Part shown: piece after piece, positions 16,415-25,179 of the stretch
Layout: each line of letters starts with the position of its first letter
How positions within the stretch are numbered: position 1 is the stretch's first letter
NCBI RefSeq assembly: GCF_010509575.1
Contig: NZ_CP048437.1
Span: 868,001 to 932,000, forward strand
Source: Faecalibacterium duncaniae
Lineage (GTDB): Bacteria > Bacillota > Clostridia > Oscillospirales > Ruminococcaceae
Direction: 5' to 3'
Length of the DNA stretch: 64,000 bases
Notes under the pieces: generated by a model
The model's database searches: none
What the model was told of the DNA's origin: nothing
The model's input: the letters and a program-made list of their open reading frames with translations, nothing else
Program-made: the position numbers and the translations under genes

Positions 16415-17356
16415 TCAGTTCTCCTTCTTATTTGCTTCCTGTTTTGCAAAATCGGCCAACGCCCGTTCCATCCGCTCCATCCGGGGCAGATCCAGTACAT
16501 GGTCCTGTGCACAGCAGGTATTCTCCACAACAAATTCGCCTTTTTCCACTCGTCCACAGCTGAGCATCATCCCTCTGGGAAAGAGCGCCAGCAGATTCCG
16601 CTGCCGCTGTTCCTCCGGGTAGTTCCGGTCATAGACCTTATCCTCCGGCAACAAACTGCACAGCTGTTCCGCCGCCTCTTTCCGGTACTCGCCGTGCGCC
16701 AGCGCCACTGCCGGGCCGCTGGTCAGATTGTCCAGCAGCAGAACAGTTGCCGCAGTTGGCATCTCCTGCGCCAGAAGCCGGAAGCCGTCATAGTTATCCA
16801 CTGCATGGTCACAGAAGGCAAAAGCGATGTTCTCCTCACCGCTCAGGTCCTCCGCCAGCTTTACGGCAGTGGCGACCGCACCGGAACAGCGGCTGAAGTT
16901 GCAGGGGCTTGCATGGGGCAGCAGCAGCCAGACACCTACCCCTGCCAGCAGCAGTGCCGCCAGCGTCCGGGGCAGCATGGCACCGGTTCCCCGTCCGGAC
17001 CAGAACATCAGGCAGGCCGCTCCGAAACAGAGCAGTTCCAGCACGCATTGCAGTGCAAGGTCTCTCCCCCGCTGCTGAACATTTTTGTCCGGATGGAACG
17101 GATAGTATTTCTGGGGCCGCAGCGCCTTTGCCGGCGTATCAAAGGGGACCGCAATGACGACCTTTGCATTTGCCAGATCCCCGGCAATCAGGTTTTCGAT
17201 CTTGGAAAACCGTCCTTCCCTCTGTTGAACCCGCACCGGCCAGCCCAGCGGCGGTAGGCTCTCGTTGAGCTGCTGGGCAAAAAGATATTTCTGCTTTGCA
17301 GTGCGCCGTTTGCCCAGGGTGACACCATACAGCATCATCAGGTCTTGCAATGTCAT
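16415..17356 (-). CDS. unknown two-helix membrane protein, degenerate M28-like
   Basis: A 313-residue protein not recognised with confidence. After about 85 soluble residues come two close membrane helices (about 92-135), then a soluble C-terminal domain. The order VVIAVPFDTP ... NFSRCSGAVATAVKLAEDL ... NIAFAFCDHAVDNYDGFRLL resembles the aminopeptidase M28 core ('HxDs', 'DNxSGxA', 'FxxxxxEExGLxGS'). The zinc-binding His, Asp and Glu are replaced, so it would not be an active peptidase. The start is the ATG at 17356, with AAGGAG 7 nt upstream. It lies between the PTS genes and nagA, behind a partial terminator, so its level is likely lower than that of the PTS. Confidence 0.6.
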   Translation of the reverse strand: MTLQDLMMLYGVTLGKRRTAKQKYLFAQQLNESLPPLGWPVRVQQREGRFSKIENLIAGDLANAKVVIAVPFDTPAKALRPQKYYPFHPDKNVQQRGRDLALQCVLELLCFGAACLMFWSGRGTGAMLPRTLAALLLAGVGVWLLLPHASPCNFSRCSGAVATAVKLAEDLSGEENIAFAFCDHAVDNYDGFRLLAQEMPTAATVLLLDNLTSGPAVALAHGEYRKEAAEQLCSLLPEDKVYDRNYPEEQRQRNLLALFPRGMMLSCGRVEKGEFVVENTCCAQDHVLDLPRMERMERALADFAKQEANKKEN

Positions 17357-17372
17357 ATCCGTTCTCCTTCTA

Positions 17373-17412
17373 CAAAAAAGTCCGGCAGGAAGCGTTTTAC
17401 TCCTGCCGGACT
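17373..17412 (-). terminator. internal terminator after PTS IID
   Basis: AGTCCGGCAGGA and TCCTGCCGGACT with T6 on the leftward strand, between the IID gene and the unknown membrane protein gene. It probably lowers readthrough into nagA. Confidence 0.8.
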
Positions 17413-17447
17413 GCGGACCCCTTGCAGGATCAGGCGATCTGATTTTT

Positions 17448-18263
17448 TTAGAAGATTCCAAGGAATGCGCCCAGCAGACCAAAGATCAGCAGACCGATGA
17501 TCAGCTGTGTGGGGCGGTTGCCCTTCTTGATTCGCCACATCATGAACAGCACCAGAGCCAAGCTCAGAATGCCCGGATAGATGGCATTAAACAGCTCGGA
17601 GACCACGATGGAGGTCTCGCCGATGTTCAGCGTCCAGTTCAGGGGGAAGCCCACGGTGGTTGCCGTCATGGCACCGACCATCATCAGGCCGAGGATGGAT
17701 GCACAGCGGGTCGCAACGCTCATCAGGCCGCTGTTAAAGACGGTGTTGATGAAGCTTGTGCCCAGTGTGTAGCCCAGTTTCAGCAGGACCCATTTGAGCA
17801 GGGACTGCGAAATGCCATACAGCAGGATGAAGATGAAGGTGCCGAGGATGTTGCCCTGCGAGCACAGACCGATTGCAATACCGGCACCGATGACACGCAG
17901 GCAGTTGAAGAAGATGGAGTCGAACATACCGGCGGTGGGGCCCATCAGGGAAGCCTTGATGGCATCAATGGTCTCGCCGGGAACTTTACCGTCGTGGCAG
18001 TCCTTTTCCAGTGCGTAGCACAGACCTGCGATAAAGTTGAATGCGACTGCATGGGTATTGAAGAAGGACTGATGGCGGGCATAAGCGGCCTTCTTGCCTT
18101 CGATATCGTCGCCATAGATACTCTCCACGGCGGGGGCCATGGTCATGGTGAAACCATTGGCTTCCATCTTGGTCATGTTGAAGTTTGCAAAGACCAGATG
18201 GCTGTTCCAGAACATCTTTTTGAGGATCTTATTTTCCTCTGCGCTGACAACTTTCTTTTCCAT
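17448..18263 (-). CDS. PTS mannose-class IID component
   Basis: A 271-residue membrane subunit of a mannose/fructose/sorbose-class phosphotransferase system. The N-terminal cytoplasmic part carries the family pattern FWNSHLVFANFNMTKMEANGF and the residue run about GPTAGMFDSIF before the helical C-terminal half. It forms the sugar channel with IIC. Its ATG overlaps the IIC stop (ATGA), so the two membrane subunits are made in equal amounts. Confidence 0.93.
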   Translation of the reverse strand: MEKKVVSAEENKILKKMFWNSHLVFANFNMTKMEANGFTMTMAPAVESIYGDDIEGKKAAYARHQSFFNTHAVAFNFIAGLCYALEKDCHDGKVPGETIDAIKASLMGPTAGMFDSIFFNCLRVIGAGIAIGLCSQGNILGTFIFILLYGISQSLLKWVLLKLGYTLGTSFINTVFNSGLMSVATRCASILGLMMVGAMTATTVGFPLNWTLNIGETSIVVSELFNAIYPGILSLALVLFMMWRIKKGNRPTQLIIGLLIFGLLGAFLGIF

Positions 18264-19081
18264 CAGAAGAAATCCTCCTCACTGTTGGCAGGGGCAGCAG
18301 CACCCGCAGCGGGGGCAGCAGCCACAGCGTTCTTTGCATCAATGATGCGCTTGTCAATGAAGAACAGGGTCAGGGCGATGGCTGCACCGATGACGGCGAT
18401 ACCAAGGCTGCTCAGGCCCAGGCTCTTGGCGCAGATAAAGCCGACAAAGTAGAACACAGCGATATCGGTGGACCAGATCATGGACAGCAGGATGCCGAAA
18501 CCGACGGCGGTCATCATGGTACCGGCAGCGGCCAGACCTGTCATGACCCATGCGGGGCAGGCAGCCAGACCAGCCTGCAGACCCTCGATGCCAAAGGCAA
18601 CGCCCAAGAAGATGATTGCCGCACCGGGCAGGCAGGCGATGAAGTTGACGACCATGGAGATGGCACGGAACTTGTTGGGCTTGCACTCAGAAGCCAGTCT
18701 CTCCCAGTAGGGAGCCAGGCCGGCCCACAGAGGCATCAGCATGGTGTTGATGGTAGACATCACGGTACCGATGGTCAGGGACAGAGCCAGACCGGTTTCC
18801 ATGGCACCGTCGCCGCCCACCACGATGGTATACGCCACAGCGATGATGGAGCCGGACAGGCAGTCGGACGGAATCGAGCCGCCCACAGCAGAGATGCCCA
18901 TGAAGATTGCTTCCAGCGAAGCACCCATGATGATGCCGGTCTGGAAGTCGCCCAGAAGCAGGCCGACCAGCGGTGCCACCACGATGGGGCGGTTCAGGCA
19001 CTGCCAGGACAGGGTGTACGGGTCAAGCCAGTTGATGACCGCATACACGACTGCACAGATGATTGCAGCGGTAATTGACAT
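18263..19081 (-). CDS. PTS mannose-class IIC component
   Basis: A 272-residue polytopic membrane subunit that carries the sugar path, family EII-Man IIC. The signature GASLEAIFMGISAVGGSIPSD is at about residues 53-73. The last 25 residues are an unusual cytoplasmic tail of alanine and proline ending SEEDFF. A tail of the same kind (GSDDFF) ends the IIA subunit, which suggests a shared docking site. It lies downstream of IIB with a 51-bp gap holding its ribosome site. Confidence 0.93.
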   Translation of the reverse strand: MSITAAIICAVVYAVINWLDPYTLSWQCLNRPIVVAPLVGLLLGDFQTGIIMGASLEAIFMGISAVGGSIPSDCLSGSIIAVAYTIVVGGDGAMETGLALSLTIGTVMSTINTMLMPLWAGLAPYWERLASECKPNKFRAISMVVNFIACLPGAAIIFLGVAFGIEGLQAGLAACPAWVMTGLAAAGTMMTAVGFGILLSMIWSTDIAVFYFVGFICAKSLGLSSLGIAVIGAAIALTLFFIDKRIIDAKNAVAAAPAAGAAAPANSEEDFF

Positions 19082-19132
19082 AGCGATTTTTCCTCCTTGT
19101 ACTTTTTTCTATTTTCAGGCAGAGCACCACGC

Positions 19133-19624
19133 TCAGCCCAGTACCTTGGAAAGTTCCTGCGGAACATCATCGGGGATGGTCTGCACATTGCAAGGGATCC
19201 CGGTTGCCATGACCTGCCGCAGAACCTCGACTTCGTCCTCGTAGGCATACAGATTCTTGGTATAGGTCTTGCGGGCTTCCGTTCCGTGCTTGGGAGCAAT
19301 GCGGCCATAATTGCCCACATTGATCTGCGGGATATCCTTGACTTCCTTGGCCACACGCAGCAGATTTTCCGGCGTGCTGACGATCAGCAGGATCTTCAGA
19401 CCGGCTGCACGGGGATCGTTGCAGAGCGAGACCGCCTTATCCACCGTCACGATCGCCGTCTTGCAGGTGGCCGGTGCAGCCATCATCAGGGATTTCTGCA
19501 TGATATCGCTGGCAGCCGCCGTATCATCTGCCACCACGATGCGGTCAACGCCTAGCGTGCGGCTCCACTTGGTGGCGACCTGGCCATGAATCATGCGCTC
19601 ATCCAAACGTACCCATTTGATCAT
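19133..19624 (-). CDS. PTS mannose-class IIB component
   Basis: A 163-residue cytoplasmic phosphocarrier. The active histidine is in RLDERMIHGQV (His13). It receives phosphate from IIA and passes it to the incoming sugar bound by IIC/IID. The length is standard. It lies 23 bp behind the IIA gene. Confidence 0.94.
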   Translation of the reverse strand: MIKWVRLDERMIHGQVATKWSRTLGVDRIVVADDTAAASDIMQKSLMMAAPATCKTAIVTVDKAVSLCNDPRAAGLKILLIVSTPENLLRVAKEVKDIPQINVGNYGRIAPKHGTEARKTYTKNLYAYEDEVEVLRQVMATGIPCNVQTIPDDVPQELSKVLG

Positions 19625-19647
19625 AAGTTTTCCATCCTTTCTTTTTA

Positions 19648-20067
19648 TCAGAAGAAGTCGTCGCTGCCTGCCGGTGCCGTGTCCGCAGGAACTTCCGGTT
19701 CCACACGGCGCAGATACTCGCGGCTTTCTTCAATGATCTCATCCAGCCGTTCGTCGCTGAGGGTATCCTCGCTCAGAACATTCATCATGAAGCTCATGTT
19801 CACACCGCTCACCAGCCGGGTGTTTGGGCGGTCCAGGTAGGTGAACATGGCCTGATTCACGCTGCCGCCGTAAAGGTCGCTGCACAGCAGCACTTCGTCC
19901 TCCGGACCGACAGTCTCATAGAACGCATCCAGATGATCCTGCACGCAGCTCTCATCCAGATAGGCATCAAATACGGTCAAATTCTCGCACTCTCCCATCA
20001 GGATCTTCAGCGAGCTTTGCATTCCGCTGGCCATTGAGCCATGGGACGAGAGAAAGATTTTCAGCAT
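19648..20067 (-). CDS. PTS mannose-class IIA component
   Basis: A 139-residue cytoplasmic phosphocarrier. The active histidine is in FLSSHGSMASGMQ (His9 from the chosen start). HPr is the phosphate donor. The start is the second ATG (20067), because GAGG sits nine bases before it while the first ATG directly abuts the GAGG. The C-terminal tail (VPADTAPAGSDDFF) is an extra flexible end that matches the IIC tail in kind. It is the first gene of the operon and lies behind the GTTCAA array. Confidence 0.92.
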   Translation of the reverse strand: MLKIFLSSHGSMASGMQSSLKILMGECENLTVFDAYLDESCVQDHLDAFYETVGPEDEVLLCSDLYGGSVNQAMFTYLDRPNTRLVSGVNMSFMMNVLSEDTLSDERLDEIIEESREYLRRVEPEVPADTAPAGSDDFF

Positions 20068-20113
20068 AACAGGCATCCTCTTTTCGACTACAAGCTAATT
20101 ATTTTCCTTCGAT

Positions 20114-20234
20114 GTTCACATTTTATCTCTATTTTGCACAGAGTTCAACGCTTTTTGATTTATAGAATAAGTTCAAGTCGTTTTGATTTCATTTTATAAG
20201 TTCAAAATGGAGCACAGTTGAACACCCTGTTCAA
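20114..20234 (-). promoter_or_regulatory. phased GTTCAA boxes before PTS operon
   Basis: Five GTTCA(A/C) hexamers on the plus strand at 20114, 20143, 20171, 20200 and 20229, spaced 29, 28, 29 and 29 bp. Two adjacent units also share the following TTTTGATTT and ATAA. The last box is part of a perfect palindrome, TTGAACACCCTGTTCAA (20218-20234), within a hairpin that could end the regulator transcript. This looks like an operator array for the PTS operon. Confidence 0.65.
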
Positions 20235-20259
20235 AACTGTGCGCCATGATTTGGTGATT

Positions 20260-22257
20260 TTACATAGTCTGCAACGAGCGCCGAAGCCATTCCGCCGCCA
20301 TCCGGGGCGGGTCTTCCGCAAAGGCTTCCAGTTCTTCCGGATACCGCACAAAAGAGTACAGCAGTGTATTCAGCGCTTTCATCTTCTGCCAGTCGTGAAG
20401 TCCGCCGCCGACATACAGCAGTGCCCGGATCTTCCGTTCTCCCCAGAGTGCCCGTTTTTCCAGCGGGTAAAATTCCAGTCGGATCTTTTCTCCTTCTGCG
20501 CCCTGTTCCTCCTGAAAGACCACCACGACTTCGCCGCACTGGTACGTCCAGCATTTTTCCCGGATGATCCACCGATTCAGAAGCGCCTGCCGTTCAGCTT
20601 CGTCCCTGCCATGTACCCCCGCCAGATACTGGAAGAACTGCTCCGGCGTGTAATACTGGAAGTTTCGGATTACACGATAATTCTCCGGCGGCGGAAGCTG
20701 CTGCCGATACTGGTATGCTTCCACCAGCAGGGTGTTGTAAACACGGTCAAAGTCCCGTTCGTTCCGGATCAACAGCAACAGTTCCACCGGGTAATCATAC
20801 CGGTAGCCGGGCTTTATTCCCTCTTCCTGTTCTGCGCCATTTCCCAGCAGCACTCCGTCGCATTCTGCCGGGTCGATGCGGCGCAGCTCGTACAGGTTCA
20901 TCGGCGTGATCTCTTCGATCAGTTCGGGGTAACGCTCTTTCAGGCCCTCTGTCTGGATCCGGGCATACTCGGTTCCCAGAAAATGGGTGGAGCACAGACG
21001 GAGCGGCCGGATGGGATACCGGATCTCGTGCAGCAGGCTGAAGAAATAGCAGCTCAGCATTGCCAGCAGAAACCGGTTTGCCCGGAACGGATAAACCGTC
21101 TGGATAAATTCAATCACCCGGCGGCTCAGTTCCGCACAGAGCGGGCAATCCAGAAATTGCAGTTCATAAACATAGTCATACTGCATTGTGCCGTCCGTTC
21201 CATAGAAATGTTGTGCGATCAGATTGAATAGGATCTGCTGCAGCAGATCCCTTGCCATTGGCAAGGGCGCAAAATCCAGTCCGGTCTCCTGCTTCAGGTA
21301 GACCAGCACCCGGTCCCGCAAGCATCCCGCCTGCCCTGCAAAGCCGGGATGCAGGCTGAACGGGTCCCGCTTCAGGTTCACATCCAGCATACTGAACAGC
21401 AGAATGCCCAGAAACGCCACCTCATCCTGGGGCATGGCATAGCCCCCGTATTGTTCCTCCAGTGTGTGGTAAATGGACTGTGCCAGCGGATAGAACATCG
21501 TTCCGGAGATGCTTTCCAGCCATGGGTCCGGCAGCCGGATCTCATGGCCGTTCTGCACCCGGTTCCGTGCAATGATCAGGTAGACCGCCACACGCTGGGT
21601 CGCACTGTCTCGCAGGGAGACCGGGCTTTCCCGCAGGATCTTCAGAAATGTATGCCGGATATCCTGCCGCTCTTCGTATCCGCAGCTGAGCCAGGATGCA
21701 CTGTCCGGGTCACTGCAATCCAGCGTTTCCTTGTGGAAATGCACGCCGGAGACTTCGGTCAGTGCCAGCCTGCGCTTGTACTCTTCTCCTTCCACCCGCA
21801 TTCCGGTGCCGGGGCGTGAGACGATCCGCAGGCCAAAGCTCTCACACAGGCGGGTCGCCATGCTCAGCGGCTCCCGCAATGCCGAAGCCGAGAGAAAAAG
21901 CTGATCGGCCAGCTGTTCCTTCTTAATGCCGGTTTCCGTGGAGATGATGCGCCGGGACAGATACCGCACCCGGCTTTCCCGGTCGGCGTTCAGCATACTG
22001 CCCGGCATCTGCCGGATGCTGGTCACAGCCGAAAAAGTATCGTACGCTTCCGGGTCCAGAACTTCCACATAGTAACCCTTATGCCGCCGGGAAACCAGCC
22101 GGGCACCATTCTCATTCAGGATCTGCGCCACCTGCGGCATCTCATTCTTGATGGTGTGCGCACTGACACCGATCCGCTCCGCCAGTTCCTGCGAAGTCAT
22201 CGTCTGTTCGGGGGCATTGCTCAACTGGGTCACGATCTGCAAGGCTCTGCTGGACAT
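20260..22257 (-). CDS. PRD-type PTS operon regulator (BglG/Mga-like)
   Basis: A 665-residue regulator. An N-terminal helix-turn-helix (SQELAERIGVSAHTIKNEM, residues about 20-45) and a second one near 85-130 (KKEQLADQLFLSASALREPL) are followed by PRD-like helical domains. A region near 440-500 resembles an EIIB-like Cys loop (LRLCSTHFLG). Such proteins are controlled by PTS phosphorylation and activate or antiterminate sugar operons. ATG at 22257 has AAAAGGAG; a longer frame upstream lacks one. It is transcribed just ahead of the PTS genes in the same direction, with its own promoter. Confidence 0.85.
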   Translation of the reverse strand: MSSRALQIVTQLSNAPEQTMTSQELAERIGVSAHTIKNEMPQVAQILNENGARLVSRRHKGYYVEVLDPEAYDTFSAVTSIRQMPGSMLNADRESRVRYLSRRIISTETGIKKEQLADQLFLSASALREPLSMATRLCESFGLRIVSRPGTGMRVEGEEYKRRLALTEVSGVHFHKETLDCSDPDSASWLSCGYEERQDIRHTFLKILRESPVSLRDSATQRVAVYLIIARNRVQNGHEIRLPDPWLESISGTMFYPLAQSIYHTLEEQYGGYAMPQDEVAFLGILLFSMLDVNLKRDPFSLHPGFAGQAGCLRDRVLVYLKQETGLDFAPLPMARDLLQQILFNLIAQHFYGTDGTMQYDYVYELQFLDCPLCAELSRRVIEFIQTVYPFRANRFLLAMLSCYFFSLLHEIRYPIRPLRLCSTHFLGTEYARIQTEGLKERYPELIEEITPMNLYELRRIDPAECDGVLLGNGAEQEEGIKPGYRYDYPVELLLLIRNERDFDRVYNTLLVEAYQYRQQLPPPENYRVIRNFQYYTPEQFFQYLAGVHGRDEAERQALLNRWIIREKCWTYQCGEVVVVFQEEQGAEGEKIRLEFYPLEKRALWGERKIRALLYVGGGLHDWQKMKALNTLLYSFVRYPEELEAFAEDPPRMAAEWLRRSLQTM

Positions 22258-22291
22258 AAAACCGCTCCTTTTCCCAATCATTCGTGCCTTT

Positions 22292-22320
22292 ATTGTAGTA
22301 AAACACTGCCCGAAATGCAA
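22292..22320 (-). promoter_or_regulatory. promoter of PRD regulator
   Basis: TTGCAT (22320-22315), a 17-bp spacer and TACAAT (22297-22292), 35 bp before the start codon. Confidence 0.7.
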
Positions 22321-22321
22321 G

Positions 22322-22378
22322 CCGGAAACCAGAAATGCCGCTCCGAGCTTTTCAGCCCAGAGCGGCATTTCCGGTTTT
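22322..22378. repeat. 18-bp near-perfect inverted repeat
   Basis: AAACCAGAAATGCCGCTC against GAGCGGCATTTCCGGTTT with one mismatch, just upstream of the regulator promoter. Weak T runs on both sides make it a possible terminator. Confidence 0.5.
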
Positions 22379-22399
22379 GGGATATAATTAGAAAATAGC

Positions 22400-22980
22400 T
22401 TGATTGTTAGCATCCTCACCCTCTCCGTCATTGCTTGCTACACAAAAATTATTTGTGCTGACTGCGGCTCTTTTGCATGACACGCTGTTCTTGGATTTTG
22501 TGTATGAAGATAGATAGGAGGAGAACACATAATAAACCTGAGGAATTGAGCAGCGTTGTGAATGCAGCATTCGGGCTGCGTTGAACTACACCAAAAATTT
22601 CGCGATTTCGTGGGTTTACCTATGGGTTTACTGAGAGAGGGAAGCCCGAAAACCTGCATGAATACTGGACTTTTCGGATCAAGGTCAGGTGAGTACAGCC
22701 TCAAAGCCGCTCGTCGCGCACCTCAGTTCAGCAAGCGATAATCTACAGCTTAAAAATGCTAAAAAAGCCCAGAAATACGCCATTTCCGGGCTTTTTCTAT
22801 GCCTAGAATCACCTGATTCCGATGGTGAAATTTGAGGAAATTTGACTTCAAATTAGCCCATTTTGATGGTTTTACCATGGGTTTACGGCCTATTTTTGAG
22901 CCTAATGGGTGGGAAAATGGGTTTACAGAAGGCCATTTTGGAGGGGAAATTAGCCCCATCGCATTGTTCAAAATGGAAAA
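22400..22980. other. gene-free scar region with TGGGTTTAC repeats
   Basis: No supportable gene. Four copies of TGGGTTTAC lie at 22611, 22623, 22878 and 22918. They resemble the TTTACATGGATTTAC found in repeats A (6082) and B (34459). A partial CCTCACCCTCTCCGTC repeat is at 22413-22438. A symmetric hairpin AGCCC.GAAAT/ATTTC.GGGCT with A and T runs (22761-22797) is a likely bidirectional terminator. Confidence 0.5.
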
Positions 22981-22984
22981 AAGC

Positions 22985-23222
22985 AAGAGCGGCAGTCCGG
23001 CGCAGGAATATCTATTACTGCGGCAATGACACGTCAACGCAGTTTTTTACGGCGAGTGTGGCGGAGGAACTGCTGCTGAATACCGAATTGACGGAAGAAA
23101 GCAAAGACCGTGCAATACATCTGCTGAAAGAATTTGGCCTTTACGAGTACAGGGATGCGCACCCGTCCACCCTGTCCGGCGGACAAAAGCAACGGCTTGC
23201 CATCGCCTGCGCCGTCTTTTCC
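22985..23222 (+). pseudogene. ABC (ECF/CbiO-type) ATPase fragment
   Basis: About 75 codons that read as the middle of an energy-coupling-factor ATPase: a Q-loop to helical stretch NDTSTQFFTASVAEELLLN, then EFGLYEYRDAHPSTLSGGQKQRLAIACAVFS, which holds the ABC signature LSGGQKQR. Both ends are missing (no Walker A, no Walker B). At about 23220 the frame runs antisense into the histidine-kinase gene. It is a leftover of a lost transporter gene and marks a rearrangement joint. Confidence 0.8.
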
Positions 23223-24358
23223 GCCCCTGCCGGCAGCTCCACCGCGATGGTCGTGCCCTTGTCCGAGCTTTCCTCCACCCAAACGGAGCCGCCGTGGAGA
23301 TCGGCGATCTCCCACACCAGAGAAAGTCCCAGTCCCGCGCCGCCGTACTCGCGGCTGCGGGATTTGTCTACCCGGAAGAAGGGATGGAAAATGCTCCGCT
23401 GATACTCCTCCGGAATGCCGCAGCCAGTGTCGGAAACGCGAATGATGCACTTTTCCTGCCCCTGTGCAAGCTCGACCCGCACCGAGCCGCCGAGGCGGTT
23501 GTATTTGACAGCGTTCTCCGTCAGGTTGAAGAGCATGCGGTAGATCAGCGCGTCGCTGCCGGTCAGGGCGGCGTCGCCCTCCGCTTCCAGCGTGATGCTT
23601 CGCTTCTCCGCCAGCGACGCAAGATCCGTAAAGATCTCCTCGACCATGGGGGCGAGCTGGAGCTGCTCGTTCCGCGCCACCTGCTGCAAATTGCTCATCT
23701 CCAGCAGCGTCTTGGTCATCTGCGTCAGCCGCTCCGTCTGCTCGCGCAAAAGCGTGAGGAATTCCGCCGTCTCCGGCCGCACATCGGGATGCTCCGCGGA
23801 AAACAGCTCCAGCTGCGCCTGCATCAGCGCCAGCGGCGTGCGCAGCTCGTGGGCGGCGTTGCCGGTGAACTGCCGCTGGGCGGCAAAGGCGTTGTTCAGC
23901 CGCTCCAGCATCTGGTTGAACGAGCGGCTCAGCTGCCGGAACTCCGAAATGGAGTCTTCATCGATCCTCATATCGGCAAGATTGTTCAGCTGCACCTGCT
24001 CCACCTGCGAGGTAAAGCTGCGCAGGGGCTTGAGAGCGCGTCCGCTGACGAAATAGGCGAGGATGCCGCTGAGCAGCGTTACCGCCGCCGTGATGTACCA
24101 GTTGGTGGTGCGGAAGCGCCCCTGCACCCCATCGACGACGATGGTCAACTCCTCGTTGGGCGTTATGAGCTGCGGGTCAAAGCTCGCCGCTCCGCTATCA
24201 TTCAGGATCACCGTGCCGCCGCCCTGTAAGCTGTCCGCAATGGTGTCCATATAGTACACACCGGAGGAGCACAGCAGCAGATTCATGGCCACGCAGGTGA
24301 TGCCGATGAGCAGGGCGGACATCAGCGTGATGCGCCACTGCAAGGAAAGCCGCTTCAT
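23141..24358 (-). CDS. sensor histidine kinase with chimeric tail
   Basis: A 405-residue membrane kinase. Two membrane helices (about 8-30 and 88-108) frame an extracytoplasmic sensor loop. HAMP (about 108-160), the phospho-acceptor box NAAHELRTPLALM and the ATP site (LTENAVKYN, DTGCGIP, GGAGLGLSLV) follow. The natural protein should end shortly after TIAVELPAG. Instead about 30 foreign residues are encoded antisense to the ABC fragment. The catalytic core is complete, so the kinase may still work. It overlaps the response regulator gene by 4 bp (ATGA). Confidence 0.92.
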   Translation of the reverse strand: MKRLSLQWRITLMSALLIGITCVAMNLLLCSSGVYYMDTIADSLQGGGTVILNDSGAASFDPQLITPNEELTIVVDGVQGRFRTTNWYITAAVTLLSGILAYFVSGRALKPLRSFTSQVEQVQLNNLADMRIDEDSISEFRQLSRSFNQMLERLNNAFAAQRQFTGNAAHELRTPLALMQAQLELFSAEHPDVRPETAEFLTLLREQTERLTQMTKTLLEMSNLQQVARNEQLQLAPMVEEIFTDLASLAEKRSITLEAEGDAALTGSDALIYRMLFNLTENAVKYNRLGGSVRVELAQGQEKCIIRVSDTGCGIPEEYQRSIFHPFFRVDKSRSREYGGAGLGLSLVWEIADLHGGSVWVEESSDKGTTIAVELPAGAEKTAQAMASRCFCPPDRVDGCASLYS

Positions 24359-25032
24359 TCCTCCTCGCCTCCCATCAGATAACCCTCGCCGATGCGGTTG
24401 CGGATGGGGTCATAGCCCAGCACGGCGCGGAGCTTTTTGCGCAGGGCGGAGATGTGGACGCGAATGGAATTGCTGAAGCTGTCCACGCTGTTGTCCCAAA
24501 CGTGATCAATCAGCTCCTCCTGACTCACGGGCCGCCCCTGATGCACCATCAGGTATTCGAGTATCCCCGTTTCCTTTCGGGTCAACGTCAGCGTCTGCCC
24601 ATTGACGGCGGCGGTGCGGGAGCGGGTGTCGAAGCTCAGGCCTCCGCAGCTTAGCAGCACATTCTGCTGGGTGAACTGCCTCAATGTCAGGCTGCGGATG
24701 CGGGCCTCCAGCTCGGCAAGATGAAAGGGCTTTGCAAGATAGTCGTTTGCCCCGGCGTCCAGCCCCTGCACCTTGTCCTCCACCTCGCTGCGGGCGGAGA
24801 GGATCAGCACCCGCGTCTCTCGGTCGGTCTGCCGCAGGGCGCGCAGCACTGTCATGCCGTCCTTTTTCGGCAGATTCAGATCAAGAAGTACCAGATCGTA
24901 GCACTCCACGCCCAGCAACTCCAGAGCCTTCTCCCCGTCGTAGCAGTAGTCCACGCTGTAGGCCAGCCGCCGCAGGCTGCGGACGATTGTTTCACACAGA
25001 GCGTGTTCGTCTTCAATTACTAAAAGGTGCAT
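24355..25032 (-). CDS. OmpR family response regulator
   Basis: A 225-residue two-component regulator. The receiver domain holds the acidic pair near residues 8-9, the phosphorylated Asp51 (LVLLDLNLP) and the Lys in LAKPF. The C-terminal winged helix ends SNSIRVHISALRKKL...IGEGYLM. It is transcribed with the kinase and diverges from the CXXC/ferredoxin/TlpA genes, so those redox genes are the likely targets (inference from layout). Confidence 0.95.
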   Translation of the reverse strand: MHLLVIEDEHALCETIVRSLRRLAYSVDYCYDGEKALELLGVECYDLVLLDLNLPKKDGMTVLRALRQTDRETRVLILSARSEVEDKVQGLDAGANDYLAKPFHLAELEARIRSLTLRQFTQQNVLLSCGGLSFDTRSRTAAVNGQTLTLTRKETGILEYLMVHQGRPVSQEELIDHVWDNSVDSFSNSIRVHISALRKKLRAVLGYDPIRNRIGEGYLMGGEEE

Positions 25033-25179
25033 GAGAGCCCTCCTTTTTATTTCTCCGTTTTTGTGTTGTTTTTATTATAGCAAAAATAGATAAGGTTTGC
25101 GTTAAGTTTTTGTTCTTAACAGAGACTTTAACTCTCCCGCGCTATGATGGGGGCAGAAAATCGGAAAGGATGATGAAAA

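Noticed and set aside
20114-20234. Possible CRISPR-like 29-bp periodicity
   Set aside because: Only a hexamer is conserved at each step and it lies in a promoter region; an operator array fits better.
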